A stretch of 64,000 bases of DNA from Pseudomonas bubulae (GTDB lineage Bacteria > Pseudomonadota > Gammaproteobacteria > Pseudomonadales > Pseudomonadaceae): NCBI RefSeq assembly GCF_037023725.1, contig NZ_CP146077.1, forward strand, positions 1,401,001 through 1,465,000, written 5' to 3'. Position 1 is the stretch's first letter. Every line of letters starts with the position of its first letter. A program made the translations under genes and the position numbers. The notes beneath the pieces were generated by a model. That model searched no databases and was not told the origin of the DNA. It was given only the letters and a program-made list of their open reading frames with translations. Below are positions 18,856-28,858 of this stretch, piece by piece.

Positions 18856-21800
18856 ATGTTCGAACGCCTAATCCAATTTGCCATCGAGCAACGCATAATC
18901 GTCCTGCTCGCGGTTCTCCTCATGGCCGGACTCGGCATTGCTAGCTACCAGAAGCTGCCGATCGACGCCGTGCCCGACATCACCAACGTCCAGGTGCAAA
19001 TCAATACTGGTGCCGCAGGTTTCTCGCCACTGGAGACTGAGCAGCGCATCACTTTCCCTATTGAAACCGCCATGGCAGGTCTGCCGGCACTTGAGCAGAC
19101 GCGTTCACTCTCACGCTCGGGTCTTTCACAAGTTACGGTGATTTTCAAGGAAGGCACCGACCTATTCTTCGCCCGGCAATTGGTCAATGAACGATTGCAG
19201 ATGGCAAAGGAACAATTGCCCGAAGGCGTGGAAGCTGTCATGGGGCCGATTTCTACCGGTTTGGGTGAGATTTTTCTGTGGACTGTCGAGGCCCGAGAAG
19301 ACGCCGTAAAAGAGGATGGTAGCCCCTATACGCCGACCGACCTGAGGGTAATCCAAGATTGGATTATTAAACCTCAGCTGCGCAACGTTCCTGGGGTCGC
19401 CGAAATTAACACCATTGGCGGATTCGCCAAGGAATACCAGATTGCTCCGGATCCAAAACGCTTGGCCGCTTACAAGCTGACCCTGACAGACATTGTGACC
19501 GCGCTGGAAAGCAACAACGCTAACGTAGGAGCCGGCTACATTGAGCGCAGTGGCGAACAACTACTGATTCGTGCCCCTGGCCAAGTGGCGACCACCGACG
19601 ACATCGCCAATATCGTGATCGCCAACGTCGATGGCACTCCTATACGTATTAAAAATGTGGCGACCGTGGATATTGGGCGTGAAATGCGTACCGGTGCGGC
19701 GACCGAAAACGGTCGTGAAGTCGTACTCGGCACGGTGTTCATGCTGATAGGCGAGAACAGCCGTACCGTCTCTCAGGCCGTTGCAGTCAAGCTAGAGCAA
19801 ATCAACCGTTCACTGCCCAAAGGGGTGGTTGCGATCACTGTTTACGACCGTACTAACTTGGTAGACAAGGCTATTGCCACGGTCAAGAAGAATCTGATTG
19901 AAGGTGCAATCCTAGTAATCGCGATTTTGTTCCTATTCCTAGGCAATATTCGCGCAGCACTGATCACTGCCATGGTCATTCCTTTAGCCATGCTCTTTAC
20001 CTTCACAGGCATGTTCACCAACAAAGTCAGCGCCAACCTGATGAGCCTGGGGGCTCTGGACTTCGGTATTATCGTCGACGGTGCAGTGGTTATTGTCGAA
20101 AATGCTATACGGCGCCTCGCCAATGCGCAGCACCATCACGGGCGCCTCCTAACTCGCTCCGAGCGCTTTCACGAAGTGTTTGCAGCAGCCAAGGAAGCCC
20201 GTCGACCACTGATTTTCGGGCAGTTGATCATCATGGTCGTTTATCTACCTATTTTTGCCCTGACCGGTGTCGAAGGGAAAATGTTCCACCCCATGGCGTT
20301 CACCGTCGTGATCGCCTTGCTAGGCGCGATGCTGCTGTCCGTAACCTTTGTTCCTGCGGCAATTGCCATGTTCGTGACGGGCAAAGTCAAGGAAGAAGAG
20401 AACGTGGTAATGCGAGGAGCGCGACGGGCTTATGCCCCCGCGCTGGATTGGGTCATGAGTCATCGATCGCTGGCATTTGCCATGGCATTAGGTGTCATCG
20501 CTGCGAGTGGCGTGGTCGCCAGTCGAATGGGCAGTGAGTTTGTACCTAGTCTCAGCGAAGGCGATTTTGCACTGCAAGCATTACGAGTACCCGGTACAAG
20601 TCTGACGCAATCGGTGGAAATGCAGCAGCGCCTAGAAAAGCTTGTGCTGGAAAAAGTGCCTGAAGTCGAACGGATGTTTGCTCGAACCGGTACTGCAGAG
20701 ATTGCTTCCGATCCAATGCCGCCGAACATCTCTGATAGTTATGTGATGCTCAAACCGAAGGATCAATGGCCTGATCCAAGTAAATCCCGGGAGACGTTGA
20801 CAGAAGAGATCCAGAAAGCAGCGGCTGCTATGCCCGGTAGCAACTATGAGCTTTCCCAGCCTATCCAACTACGTTTCAACGAGTTGATTTCAGGCGTGCG
20901 AAGTGATGTGGCGGTCAAGGTCTTCGGTGATGACATGGCAGTGCTTAACAGTACCGCTGCGAAAATTGCCGCGTCAATGCAGGGGGTCGATGGCGCCTCC
21001 GAGGTCAAAGTCGAACAGACAACGGGGCTACCTGTACTGACCATAAACATAGACCGCGACAAAGCCGCACGTTACGGTCTGAACGTTGGAGACGTTCAAG
21101 ACACCATTGCGGTGGCTGTCGGTGGCCGCCAGGCCGGGACGATGTATGAGGGAGATCGCCGCTTCGACATAGTGGTGCGTTTATCCGACGCCATGCGTAA
21201 GGACGTTGAGGGGTTGTCCACACTGCTGATTCCAGTCCCGGCGCTGCTCAATGGCAATGCCGATCAGATCGGTTTTATTGCCCTTTCAGAAGTGGCGACC
21301 CTCGATCTTGTACTTGGCCCGAATCAGATCAGTCGTGAGAACGGTAAGCGTCTGGTCATTGTCAGCGCCAATGTACGTGGACGGGATATCGGCTCATTCG
21401 TTAAGGAGGCTAGCATCGCCATTGATCAGCAGGTAGAGATTCCGGCCGGTTATTGGGCTACCTGGGGTGGGCAGTTTGAACAACTTCAATCAGCTGCCAA
21501 ACGCTTGCAGATAGTTGTCCCTGTGGCTCTGCTCTTGGTATTCACCCTGCTGTTCATGATGTTTAACAATCTCAAAGACGGCATGCTGGTATTCACCGGG
21601 ATTCCATTCGCATTGACGGGTGGTGTTATGGCGTTGTGGCTACGTGATATCCCACTGTCGATCTCGGCGGGTGTTGGTTTCATTGCATTGTCGGGTGTGG
21701 CAGTGCTGAACGGTCTGGTGATGATTGCTTTTATCCGCAACCTTCGAGAAGAGGGACATTCGTTGAATTCTGCGATCAATGAAGGAGCGCTAACGCGGTT

Positions 21801-22020
21801 GCGCCCAGTATTAATGACAGCTTTGGTGGCATCCCTTGGCTTTATCCCCATGGCTCTAGCTACTGGAACAGGCGCGGAAGTCCAGCGGCCCCTAGCTACC
21901 GTTGTAATCGGGGGAATACTGTCCTCAACTGCGTTGACCCTACTTATACTTCCTGCGTTATATCACTGGGCACACCGTAAAGATGAAGAGGCAGGCAGCG
22001 AAAAACAAGAAATAGTATAG
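18856..22020 (+). CDS. czcA: Zn/Cd/Co efflux RND pump CzcA
   Basis: 1054 aa. The fourth helix motif LGALDFGIIVDGAVVIVEN places D402, D408 and E415 at exactly the positions known as essential in Cupriavidus CzcA, and marks the divalent-metal RND class. Twelve membrane helices and two large periplasmic loops are visible in the usual order. It would drive proton-coupled export of Zn, Cd and Co from the periplasm through CzcB and CzcC. It ends the czcCBA operon and is followed by a hairpin. It differs from the window's other RND pump (4712-7849), which carries the Cu/Ag-type motif. Confidence 0.95.
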   Translation: MFERLIQFAIEQRIIVLLAVLLMAGLGIASYQKLPIDAVPDITNVQVQINTGAAGFSPLETEQRITFPIETAMAGLPALEQTRSLSRSGLSQVTVIFKEGTDLFFARQLVNERLQMAKEQLPEGVEAVMGPISTGLGEIFLWTVEAREDAVKEDGSPYTPTDLRVIQDWIIKPQLRNVPGVAEINTIGGFAKEYQIAPDPKRLAAYKLTLTDIVTALESNNANVGAGYIERSGEQLLIRAPGQVATTDDIANIVIANVDGTPIRIKNVATVDIGREMRTGAATENGREVVLGTVFMLIGENSRTVSQAVAVKLEQINRSLPKGVVAITVYDRTNLVDKAIATVKKNLIEGAILVIAILFLFLGNIRAALITAMVIPLAMLFTFTGMFTNKVSANLMSLGALDFGIIVDGAVVIVENAIRRLANAQHHHGRLLTRSERFHEVFAAAKEARRPLIFGQLIIMVVYLPIFALTGVEGKMFHPMAFTVVIALLGAMLLSVTFVPAAIAMFVTGKVKEEENVVMRGARRAYAPALDWVMSHRSLAFAMALGVIAASGVVASRMGSEFVPSLSEGDFALQALRVPGTSLTQSVEMQQRLEKLVLEKVPEVERMFARTGTAEIASDPMPPNISDSYVMLKPKDQWPDPSKSRETLTEEIQKAAAAMPGSNYELSQPIQLRFNELISGVRSDVAVKVFGDDMAVLNSTAAKIAASMQGVDGASEVKVEQTTGLPVLTINIDRDKAARYGLNVGDVQDTIAVAVGGRQAGTMYEGDRRFDIVVRLSDAMRKDVEGLSTLLIPVPALLNGNADQIGFIALSEVATLDLVLGPNQISRENGKRLVIVSANVRGRDIGSFVKEASIAIDQQVEIPAGYWATWGGQFEQLQSAAKRLQIVVPVALLLVFTLLFMMFNNLKDGMLVFTGIPFALTGGVMALWLRDIPLSISAGVGFIALSGVAVLNGLVMIAFIRNLREEGHSLNSAINEGALTRLRPVLMTALVASLGFIPMALATGTGAEVQRPLATVVIGGILSSTALTLLILPALYHWAHRKDEEAGSEKQEIV

Positions 22021-22034
22021 CAGTTTGTTTTTAA

Positions 22035-22063
22035 AGCCCGCTGCTGATCCTCATTAGCGGGCT
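22035..22063 (+). terminator. Hairpin downstream of czcA
   Basis: AGCCCGCT at 22035-22042 pairs with AGCGGGCT at 22056-22063 around a 13-base loop. The T-run after it is weak, so it may only partly terminate. Confidence 0.5.
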
Positions 22064-22077
22064 ACTTATATCAATGA

Positions 22078-22093
22078 TGACGGATATGTAATC
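22078..22093 (+). promoter_or_regulatory. CopR-like box upstream of the PtrA-like gene at 22161
   Basis: TGACGGATATGTAATC matches TGACAGAAATGTAATC, the box in front of copA, at 14 of 16 positions. It faces the gene 68 bases downstream. Confidence 0.6.
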
Positions 22094-22160
22094 TTAGTGC
22101 CACCGTATTGATAGCTTCGTATTGATACTCTAATGCCAGTATTTAATATGAGGTGTCGAA

Positions 22161-22358
22161 ATGAAAATCGCACAAATTTACGCTCTTGTAGGAGCATTGA
22201 TTCTTTCTTCCACTGCATTGGCTGAGGGTGGTGGAGACCGGACTTTTTCTAGAGCTACTCAAGCTACCGAGCAGGCTATGGAGAAGTTTTTAGCCAAAGA
22301 GCTGAAAAAAACTCCTCCGAAAATGTCAGGCGGTGATAAGGGCCAGATTAGTAAGTAA
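22161..22358 (+). CDS. Small periplasmic PtrA-like protein
   Basis: 65 aa. A signal peptide (MKIAQIYALVGALILSSTALA) is followed by EGGGDRTFSRATQATEQAMEKF, the N-terminal signature of the Pseudomonas PtrA-type copper-induced proteins. The rest is short and Lys-rich. PtrA (PA2808) in P. aeruginosa is a copper-inducible periplasmic protein encoded beside copRS. Related sequences in this window are at 22433, 32826, 36647 and 41150. Gene function is unproven; binding or buffering copper, or envelope protection, is a guess. Confidence 0.75.
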   Translation: MKIAQIYALVGALILSSTALAEGGGDRTFSRATQATEQAMEKFLAKELKKTPPKMSGGDKGQISK

Positions 22359-22385
22359 ATGTAGTGGTGCTACACATAAGCCCCG

Positions 22386-22410
22386 CCCCGATTCCGGTTG
22401 CGGGGTTTTT
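22386..22410 (+). terminator. Rho-independent terminator between two small metal-island genes
   Basis: CCCCG (22386-22390) and CGGGG (22401-22405) form a short stem followed by TTTTT. It separates the PtrA-like gene from the next small protein, whose GAGG ribosome site starts at 22421. Confidence 0.6.
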
Positions 22411-22432
22411 ATTGACATGTGAGGTGCAAAAA

Positions 22433-22759
22433 GTGAAGACTATTAATTCTGTGATTTTTATTGTGGTCGCTGCGATCTCTTCAAGCGTATTTGCTAAAGA
22501 TAGTGACAAGGTTTTTGAAAAAAGAATGAGTGCCAACTCCGTAGCTATGGAGCAGTATGCGATTAGGCATGGAAAAAATATTCCCGTAGCTAAGCAATAT
22601 AAATACGGAATGAAATTAGATGTTGTGAATGTAGTTAGCATGGTGCGACCAGCGAAAGGGTGCGGGGTGATGCCCGCAGCTATGACATACGAAGACTCTG
22701 AAGGAGTACTGAATACAGTCAGATACACAGTGGCCGGAACATGCCGTAAAGGTGGTTAG
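22433..22759 (+). CDS. Small periplasmic DUF2790-like protein
   Basis: 108 aa from the GTG at 22433, set by GAGG at 22421-22424. A signal peptide ends near SSSVFA, followed by a diverged PtrA-like segment (KDSDKVFEKRMSANSVAMEQYA) and then a DUF2790-type module (YKYGMKLDVVNVVSMV, MTYEDSEGVLNTVRYTV) with two cysteines (KGCGVMP and GTCRKGG). The closest relative in the window is the protein at 41150-41482. DUF2790 proteins are small Pseudomonas periplasmic proteins of unknown role. Confidence 0.75.
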   Translation: MKTINSVIFIVVAAISSSVFAKDSDKVFEKRMSANSVAMEQYAIRHGKNIPVAKQYKYGMKLDVVNVVSMVRPAKGCGVMPAAMTYEDSEGVLNTVRYTVAGTCRKGG

Positions 22760-22837
22760 CCTCTACGCTCTTGGCATAGGGGCTCATATTTTTGACGTGC
22801 GTCATAAGACATAAAATGTGGGGGGTGTTTACGGCAG

Positions 22838-23513
22838 ATCGAGTAGGAGGCGGGGTTACCCCCGCCGTCCTCTCACACCACCGTACGTACGGTTCCGTAT
22901 ACGGCGGTTCCTGCCTACTGACAAACAACGTCAGCGAGCTTGGTTCCGTTGATGTGTCGCCTGTGGTATCTAAGCGCCCAGACCGGCCCTCGGAGCTTCC
23001 GGCTCCTACCTCCTGATGGTCTCGACCCCCGCTACGCGGAGTTTCTGCTTTACGCTCCAACAGAGATCACACCCGACTGTCCACTCATGGCAGGTTCAGC
23101 CCTTCATTGCTCCGGTTTCGAGCAACTACTACGGCCTCGGCTGACTTCTGTCGCCCATCCCGTCATCTCGCGATGCCGGTAGCACGTGGCAGGCTAAACA
23201 GATCTCCCAGGGTAATTCGCGCGACCTTCCTGCTTATGCCTGTCGGATCTACGTCGTAGCGTTCCGTGCAAGTATTGGGCTTTGACGATTTGCGCCGTCT
23301 TACCCCGCTACGCCGCCTAATCCGCTTCCTGTTCGTCAGGCCAGCATTTTGCCTAAGGCTTCCTTCAGATTCGCAGTCGCCCGCGACACCCTTGCCTTCG
23401 GCTAACACTTCCCCTTGCTGGGTGTGTAGAGGACTTGCACCTCCAAGTCACCAGCGTGGCCACCACAGCCAAGCTGATTGCGCTCACGCGCAACGCGCCA
23501 TGCCTGGCGCACG
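22838..23513 (-). ncRNA. ORF-less group II intron, probable class IIC
   Basis: About 676 bases with no intron-encoded protein. On the minus strand it begins GTGCGCC (23513), the group II 5' end, and carries a domain I-like stretch (GGAGGTGCAAGTCCTC). Near the 3' end a classic domain V hairpin spans about 22876-22909: a nine-pair stem, a two-base CG bulge, four more pairs and a GAAC loop. A domain VI stem (GGCGGGG/CCCCGCC) follows, and the end is ACTCGAT. It sits directly after a terminator hairpin on the same strand, the insertion preference of IIC introns. Whether it can splice with a reverse transcriptase acting in trans is unknown. Confidence 0.75.
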
Positions 23514-23542
23514 CATAAAAAAGACGCCCCGAAGGGCGTCTT
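23514..23542 (-). terminator. Strong UUCG terminator, host site of the group II intron
   Basis: On the minus strand AAGACGCCC and GGGCGTCTT pair around a TTCG loop and are followed by a T-run and then the intron 5' end. It lies about 250 bases past the oprD-like gene on that gene's strand and was probably its terminator. Confidence 0.8.
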
Positions 23543-23639
23543 AAAATACATCGTATTTAGATGAGTGATCTAAAAGTGGATGCGGAGCTTCAACTTGACA
23601 GCAGTGAGTTTCAGGTTTTTGCAGGGTATTACTTACCTG

Positions 23640-23673
23640 TAGCAATCTGGCCAGATGCGCTAGCAGATTGCTA
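23640..23673. repeat. Perfect 10-bp inverted repeat downstream of oprD
   Basis: TAGCAATCTG (23640-23649) and CAGATTGCTA (23664-23673) around a 14-base loop. No T-run follows on either strand, so a terminator role is doubtful. Confidence 0.5.
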
Positions 23674-23703
23674 TAAACTCCAGTTTACTATAAGTGACTT
23701 AAG

Positions 23704-23746
23704 CTAACAGGAAGATGATTGAAAAATTACATTTTTGAAATTTTTC
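23704..23746 (+). repeat. Downstream copy of an imperfect direct repeat flanking the porin gene
   Basis: TAACAGG then ATGATTGAAAAATTACA and TTTTTG... closely match 25233-25274 upstream of the porin gene (about 27 of 31 positions over the core). See the matching upstream copy. Confidence 0.6.
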
Positions 23747-23792
23747 AGCAAAAAAGTAATGTTCGTCTAGGATGATTCATCCTGCGCAGATC

Positions 23793-25118
23793 TTAAAGAA
23801 TAGCTAATGGATACTCAATAATCACACGAACCTCATCCAGATCCGACTCAAATGTGGTTGCACGAGTATTAGCTTGCCGTAGGCGCAAAGACATATCTTT
23901 CAAGGTGCCTGTCTGAACGACATATTTTACTTCGATGTCACGCTCCCAACGTTTCTGGTCGGTAAGTGGGTTTCCATCCGCATCGCGTCTCATGTACGTC
24001 GTATTGGCGTTAGAGTAATCAGCATCAGTGCCACGACCGTAACGCGTCATAAACGACAAGCCAGGCACGCCATACGATGTCATGTCGAGGTCGTAGCGAA
24101 CCATCCAAGAGCGTTCTTTAGGTGAGTTGAAATCACTGTACTGAATTGAGTTATCAAGAAAGATCGAGTCCGACTGACGCAGGTAATCGAAATCGTTATT
24201 GCCATTATTTCTCTGATGGGATAGTGCAAGTGTGTGTGCACCATACTTCACGCCTACTTTACCGCTCCATATGTTATTGTCGAAATCGCCAAGTAATTTT
24301 TTTCCTTCGTCGACGGCCTTATAATAGTTAAGGCCTCCGAATACGGAAAGCTCATTTGATAATGAGTAGTTTAGCCCGGTGCCAGCATAGTATTGATTCC
24401 ATGCGTCCTTGAGGCGACTGGAGTAAAGACTAAGGGTGACGTTTTTGTTTAAGTTATAATCACCACCAAAGTAGCCTACCCAAGGCGAGTTAACAGGCCC
24501 AGCATAGAAGGTCGCAAAGTTGTCGCGCATGTTGCTCGAAACTGGCTGGCTCATGGCATGTAGGCGACCGCCCTGAACGGTCAAGCCTTCAATGCTAGTA
24601 TTGGTTGCTGTGACGCCAGTGAAACTTTCCGGTAGTAGTCTTGAGTCGCCAGCAGCCACAACTGGGGTGGATGGGAATACGTCACCGACTTTTACTACGG
24701 TGTCAAAGGCGCGAATTTTTGCCGCACCTCCCACTTTTGTGTATTCGTCCCTTGCCTCTCCGTTGCTATTGACTGGAAGGACATCAAATGAACTACGGCC
24801 GCCATTACGGCCGCCACCCGTGTCGAGTTTTATTCCAATCATAGCAAACGCATCCACTCCGACACCGATTGTGCCCAGGGTAAATCCAGACTCGAATTTA
24901 GTAATAATCGCGTTTGCCCATGCTTCGGAATATCCATTGCCTGTAGGGCTTGACTCTCCGTTACGATGTTCGCGATTGAAGTAGTAGTTGCGGTTAAGGA
25001 CGGTAAGGCTACTATCCTCTATAAAACCGCCATTTTTTTCTTCCGCAATCACCATTGGCGGCACAGAGCTGACAATCATTGCCATAGCGGCTATCGAAAA
25101 CTTTGTATTGTTAATCAT
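23793..25118 (-). CDS. OprD-family outer-membrane porin
   Basis: 441 aa. A signal peptide ends near VIAEE, followed by the OprD-family start (GGFIEDSSLTVLNRNYYFNRE) and a beta-barrel pattern of alternating residues down to the C-terminal strand VRVIIEYPLAIL. AAGGAG lies seven bases before the ATG. OprD-family channels take up amino acids or small organic acids; which substrate is not visible. Its place in a metal island is notable because OprD expression is linked to metal two-component systems in P. aeruginosa (CzcR and CopR repress oprD). The gene is flanked by a duplicated A/T-rich repeat. Confidence 0.85.
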   Translation of the reverse strand: MINNTKFSIAAMAMIVSSVPPMVIAEEKNGGFIEDSSLTVLNRNYYFNREHRNGESSPTGNGYSEAWANAIITKFESGFTLGTIGVGVDAFAMIGIKLDTGGGRNGGRSSFDVLPVNSNGEARDEYTKVGGAAKIRAFDTVVKVGDVFPSTPVVAAGDSRLLPESFTGVTATNTSIEGLTVQGGRLHAMSQPVSSNMRDNFATFYAGPVNSPWVGYFGGDYNLNKNVTLSLYSSRLKDAWNQYYAGTGLNYSLSNELSVFGGLNYYKAVDEGKKLLGDFDNNIWSGKVGVKYGAHTLALSHQRNNGNNDFDYLRQSDSIFLDNSIQYSDFNSPKERSWMVRYDLDMTSYGVPGLSFMTRYGRGTDADYSNANTTYMRRDADGNPLTDQKRWERDIEVKYVVQTGTLKDMSLRLRQANTRATTFESDLDEVRVIIEYPLAIL

Positions 25119-25438
25119 TAATCACTCCTTCGGTTCGGCAGAACTAGAAAGCACTTCGGCTGGAATTGTTGTTTTAAGGAAGCTGGTCGCGCTTCCTGTA
25201 TCATCGCCGAGTTGTATCGTTGCAATCTGTAGATAACAGGGGCATGATTGAGAAATTACAATTTTGTAATATTCGGCGGCTTTCTTGAAATGTTGACGCG
25301 CGTACCGTGCGATCAGCCGTTTACGGATCTGAGTTTTTACAATGCTAGTTGCTACACAGTGCTCACTTAGCGACCAGAAATCTCTAATTCGCACGTGAGA
25401 GGTGCGGATGCGCGGTGCTCGACCAGCTATAAGTGCAG
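25119..25438. promoter_or_regulatory. Upstream region of the porin gene
   Basis: About 320 bases with no convincing gene. It contains the palindrome ATTACAAAATTGTAAT (minus-strand reading) within the repeat at 25233-25274, next to AATATTC, which resembles the right part of the copper box. It may be the operator of the porin gene. Confidence 0.45.
25233..25274 (+). repeat. Upstream copy of the repeat flanking the porin gene
   Basis: The segment reads TAACAGGGGCATGATTGAG then AAATTACAATTTTGTAATATTC. It matches 23704-23746 on the far side of the porin gene and contains a perfect palindrome that the downstream copy has partly lost. Confidence 0.6.
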
Positions 25439-26374
<936 letters not shown>

Positions 26375-26415
26375 CTAGGCTTTAGCAGGGTGATTTATTT
26401 TCGGAGGGCATCATC

Positions 26416-27441
26416 ATGAGCGAGTCAGCGCTGATAGGTATTGATCTCGGTAAACATACGTTCCATCTGCACGGCCAGGATAAGTCAGGCCGGGAGGTGT
26501 TTCACAAAAAATGTTCACGGGCGCAAATGATGCAGTTTTTCGCCCGCTTGCCGAGCTGTGTCGTGGCAATGGAGGCCTGTGCGGGGTCACACTATGTTGC
26601 TCGTCAGTTGGCGGCAATGGGACACGCGGCCAAGCTGATTTCCCCGCAGTTCGTTAAGCCCTTCGTCAAGGGGAACAAAAACGACTTTGTCGACGCTGAG
26701 GCGATTTGCGAAGCCGCTTCTCGTCCTTCGATGCGTTTCGTTACGCCCAAGACTGAATCCCAGCAAACCCTGTCTGTACTCCATTGGATGCGCGAATCGT
26801 TGGTGCGTGATCGCACCAGAACCGCTAATCAAATGCACGGTTTTCTATTGGAGTTTGGCGTCAGCTTACCCAGAGGTTTGGCCATCATGAAGCGTCTGGC
26901 GGTTGTTTTGGCTGAGCATGAACTTCCCGTTCGTCTGACGGTGCTGCTGCAGCGTTTGCACAATCACTTCGTCTATCTGGATGAGCAAATCAAGGCAATG
27001 GATAAAGAGTTGGCATGCCAACTGGCCGACGATGATCTGGGAAGTCGTTTGCTGAGCATTCCATGTGTCGGCCCGATCACCGCCAGCCTGCTGGCTGTGG
27101 AGATGGGCGATGGCAAGCAGTACCGATGCAGCCGGGACTTTGCCGCATCAGTGGGCTTGGTACCCAAGCAATACAGCACCGGCGGCAAGGCCAACTTACT
27201 GGGGATCAGTAAACGCGGCGACAAGCACCTTCGACAGTTGTTGGTGCAATGTTCCAGGCTCTACATGCAGAGACTCGATCACCAGAAAGGAGCCTTGGCC
27301 GACTGGGTTCGCTCATTGCTGAGCCGACGCCACTCTAATGTCGTAGCCTGTGCCTTGGCTAACAAGCTGGCGCGTATCGCTTGGGCGATGGCCGCGCACC
27401 ATACGCAATACGAAGCAGGGCCAGACGCCTTGAACGCCTGA
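26416..27441 (+). CDS. IS110-family transposase (DEDD)
   Basis: 341 aa. The N-terminal DEDD/RuvC-like domain has IGIDLGKHTFHL, VAMEACAGSHY and NDFVDAEAI. The C-terminal Tnp20 domain has IPCVGPITASLLAVEMGD, FAASVGLVPKQYSTGGK and LLGISKRGDKHLRQLL. Both domains look complete. CGGAGG precedes the ATG. Proteins of this family work as RNA-guided recombinases with a structured RNA from the element. Confidence 0.92.
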   Translation: MSESALIGIDLGKHTFHLHGQDKSGREVFHKKCSRAQMMQFFARLPSCVVAMEACAGSHYVARQLAAMGHAAKLISPQFVKPFVKGNKNDFVDAEAICEAASRPSMRFVTPKTESQQTLSVLHWMRESLVRDRTRTANQMHGFLLEFGVSLPRGLAIMKRLAVVLAEHELPVRLTVLLQRLHNHFVYLDEQIKAMDKELACQLADDDLGSRLLSIPCVGPITASLLAVEMGDGKQYRCSRDFAASVGLVPKQYSTGGKANLLGISKRGDKHLRQLLVQCSRLYMQRLDHQKGALADWVRSLLSRRHSNVVACALANKLARIAWAMAAHHTQYEAGPDALNA

Positions 27442-27622
27442 TTCTGCAGTTGTTGCTGTACCACGATTCACCTTTCAGGTTTTGCGATAGCTGAATAATG
27501 GATGACGTAAACGGCCTACCGGCCTGACGAAGAACCTGTTTTAAAAATTGGCTCAGCAAGAAGCCGTTAGCCTTTTCAGGATCGTCAGGCGCGACTCTCA
27601 TCATGGCGCGGGTGAATCATCC
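27442..27622 (+). ncRNA. Candidate bridge RNA region of the IS110-family element
   Basis: 180 bases between the transposase stop and the next IS, with no gene on the plus strand. Possible stems include GGCCTACCGGCC (27512-27523). IS110 relatives encode a bridge RNA in noncoding DNA next to the transposase gene; the location here is inference and I did not fold it. Confidence 0.3.
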
Positions 27623-27692
27623 GGTAATCCCCCCTGAAAAAAGTACGCATCAGAAGTAGAATTTTCTCCTGACCGGATCAAGGAAATTTTGC

Positions 27693-27959
27693 GTGAAGAC
27701 ATCGCGTTTTTCAGACAGTCAAATCATGGCCATTCTCAAGCAAGCAGAGGCTGGAACCCCAGCCCCAGAGCTATGCCGTGAGCACGGCATCAGTTCGGCC
27801 ACGTTCTATAAGTGGCGTACCAAATTCGGTGGCATGGACGCCTCGCTAATGGCTCGTTTACGTGAGCTGGAGGAAGAAAACCGGCGGCTTAAAAAAATGT
27901 ATGCCGAAGAGCGCCTCAAAGCCGAAATCATCCAGGAAGCCATGGCAAAAAAGTGGTGA
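27693..27959 (+). CDS. IS3-family (IS407 group) OrfA
   Basis: 88 aa. A helix-turn-helix ([35 protein letters not shown], seen as consecutive segments of the HTH_8 type) is followed by a leucine-zipper helix ([20 protein letters not shown]). Near the end A AAA AAG (27947-27953) is a classic -1 slippery site that would fuse OrfA to OrfB. Confidence 0.9.
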   Translation: MKTSRFSDSQIMAILKQAEAGTPAPELCREHGISSATFYKWRTKFGGMDASLMARLRELEEENRRLKKMYAEERLKAEIIQEAMAKKW

Positions 27960-28780
27960 TGCCATCTCGGCGACGAGAGATGGCGCAGGAGGTGGTTCGC
28001 TCAGGTCGGTGCAGTATCAAGCTGGCGTGCTTGGCCTTCAGGGTCAGCACCACGTGCTATCGCTATCAGCCGCGTTTGGCGTATGAAAACGCCGAGATTG
28101 CCGATCATTTAATCCGCCTGACACACAACCAGCGAAACTGGGGCTTCGGCTTATGCTTTCTGTACCTGCGCAACGTCAAAGGCTATCGCTGGAACCACAA
28201 GCGGGTGTACCGGATTTACCGCGAGCTGGAACTGAATCTGCGTATCAAGCCGCGCAAACGTATTGTGCGCGAGAAGCCCGAGCCGCTGGCTGTTCCTGAA
28301 GTCAGCAACCACTGCTGGTCGATGGATTTCATGCACGACCAATTGGCGGACGGACGCAGCTTTCGAGTTTTCAATCTGATCGACGACTTCAACCGCGAAG
28401 CCCTGAGTATGGAAATTGATTTTTCGCTTCCGGCTGAACGTGTGGTGCGAGCGCTGGATCAGGTCATTGAGTGGCGCGGGAAGCCACAAGTCATCCGCAG
28501 TGACAACGGCCCGGAATTCATCAGTGCCAAACTCACGGGTTGGGCTGAAAAACGGGGCATTCGTTTGGACTATATTCAGCCGGGCAACCCGCAGCAAAAC
28601 GCTTACGTCGAGCGCTATAACAGCACAGTACGTTACGACTGGCTGGGGCATTACTTGTTTGGATCGATAGCGGAAGTTCAGAATTACGGCACAAGCTGGA
28701 TCTGGACATACAATCACGAGCGCCCGAATATGGCCCTCGGCGGCATAACCCCTAAACAGAAATTGGCCCTGGTGGCCTGA
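27953..28780 (+). CDS. IS3-family (IS407 group) OrfB transposase
   Basis: 275 aa. The integrase core shows [26 protein letters not shown] and [20 protein letters not shown], giving the D, D and E residues. It overlaps orfA by seven bases and is probably translated mainly as an OrfAB frameshift product from the A6G site at 27947-27953; a free GTG start is also possible. Confidence 0.9.
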   Translation: MVMPSRRREMAQEVVRSGRCSIKLACLAFRVSTTCYRYQPRLAYENAEIADHLIRLTHNQRNWGFGLCFLYLRNVKGYRWNHKRVYRIYRELELNLRIKPRKRIVREKPEPLAVPEVSNHCWSMDFMHDQLADGRSFRVFNLIDDFNREALSMEIDFSLPAERVVRALDQVIEWRGKPQVIRSDNGPEFISAKLTGWAEKRGIRLDYIQPGNPQQNAYVERYNSTVRYDWLGHYLFGSIAEVQNYGTSWIWTYNHERPNMALGGITPKQKLALVA

Positions 28781-28858
28781 CCTCTATTTTTGACGAGTAT
28801 TAAAAATGGGGGGATTACCATTCACCCTTGGGTCTTCTTTGTTGGCTGCCACTAACCC

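Larger units (their letters stand above)
27623..28819 (+). mobile_element. Complete IS407-like IS3-family element
   Basis: The ends GGTAATCCCCCC (27623-27634) and GGGGGGATTACC (28808-28819) are perfect 12-base inverted repeats. It carries overlapping orfA and orfB genes. No clean four-base duplication is seen (ATCC left, ATTC right). It sits 40 bases past the copD stop. A decayed copy of its right end lies at 4550-4681. Confidence 0.88.
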
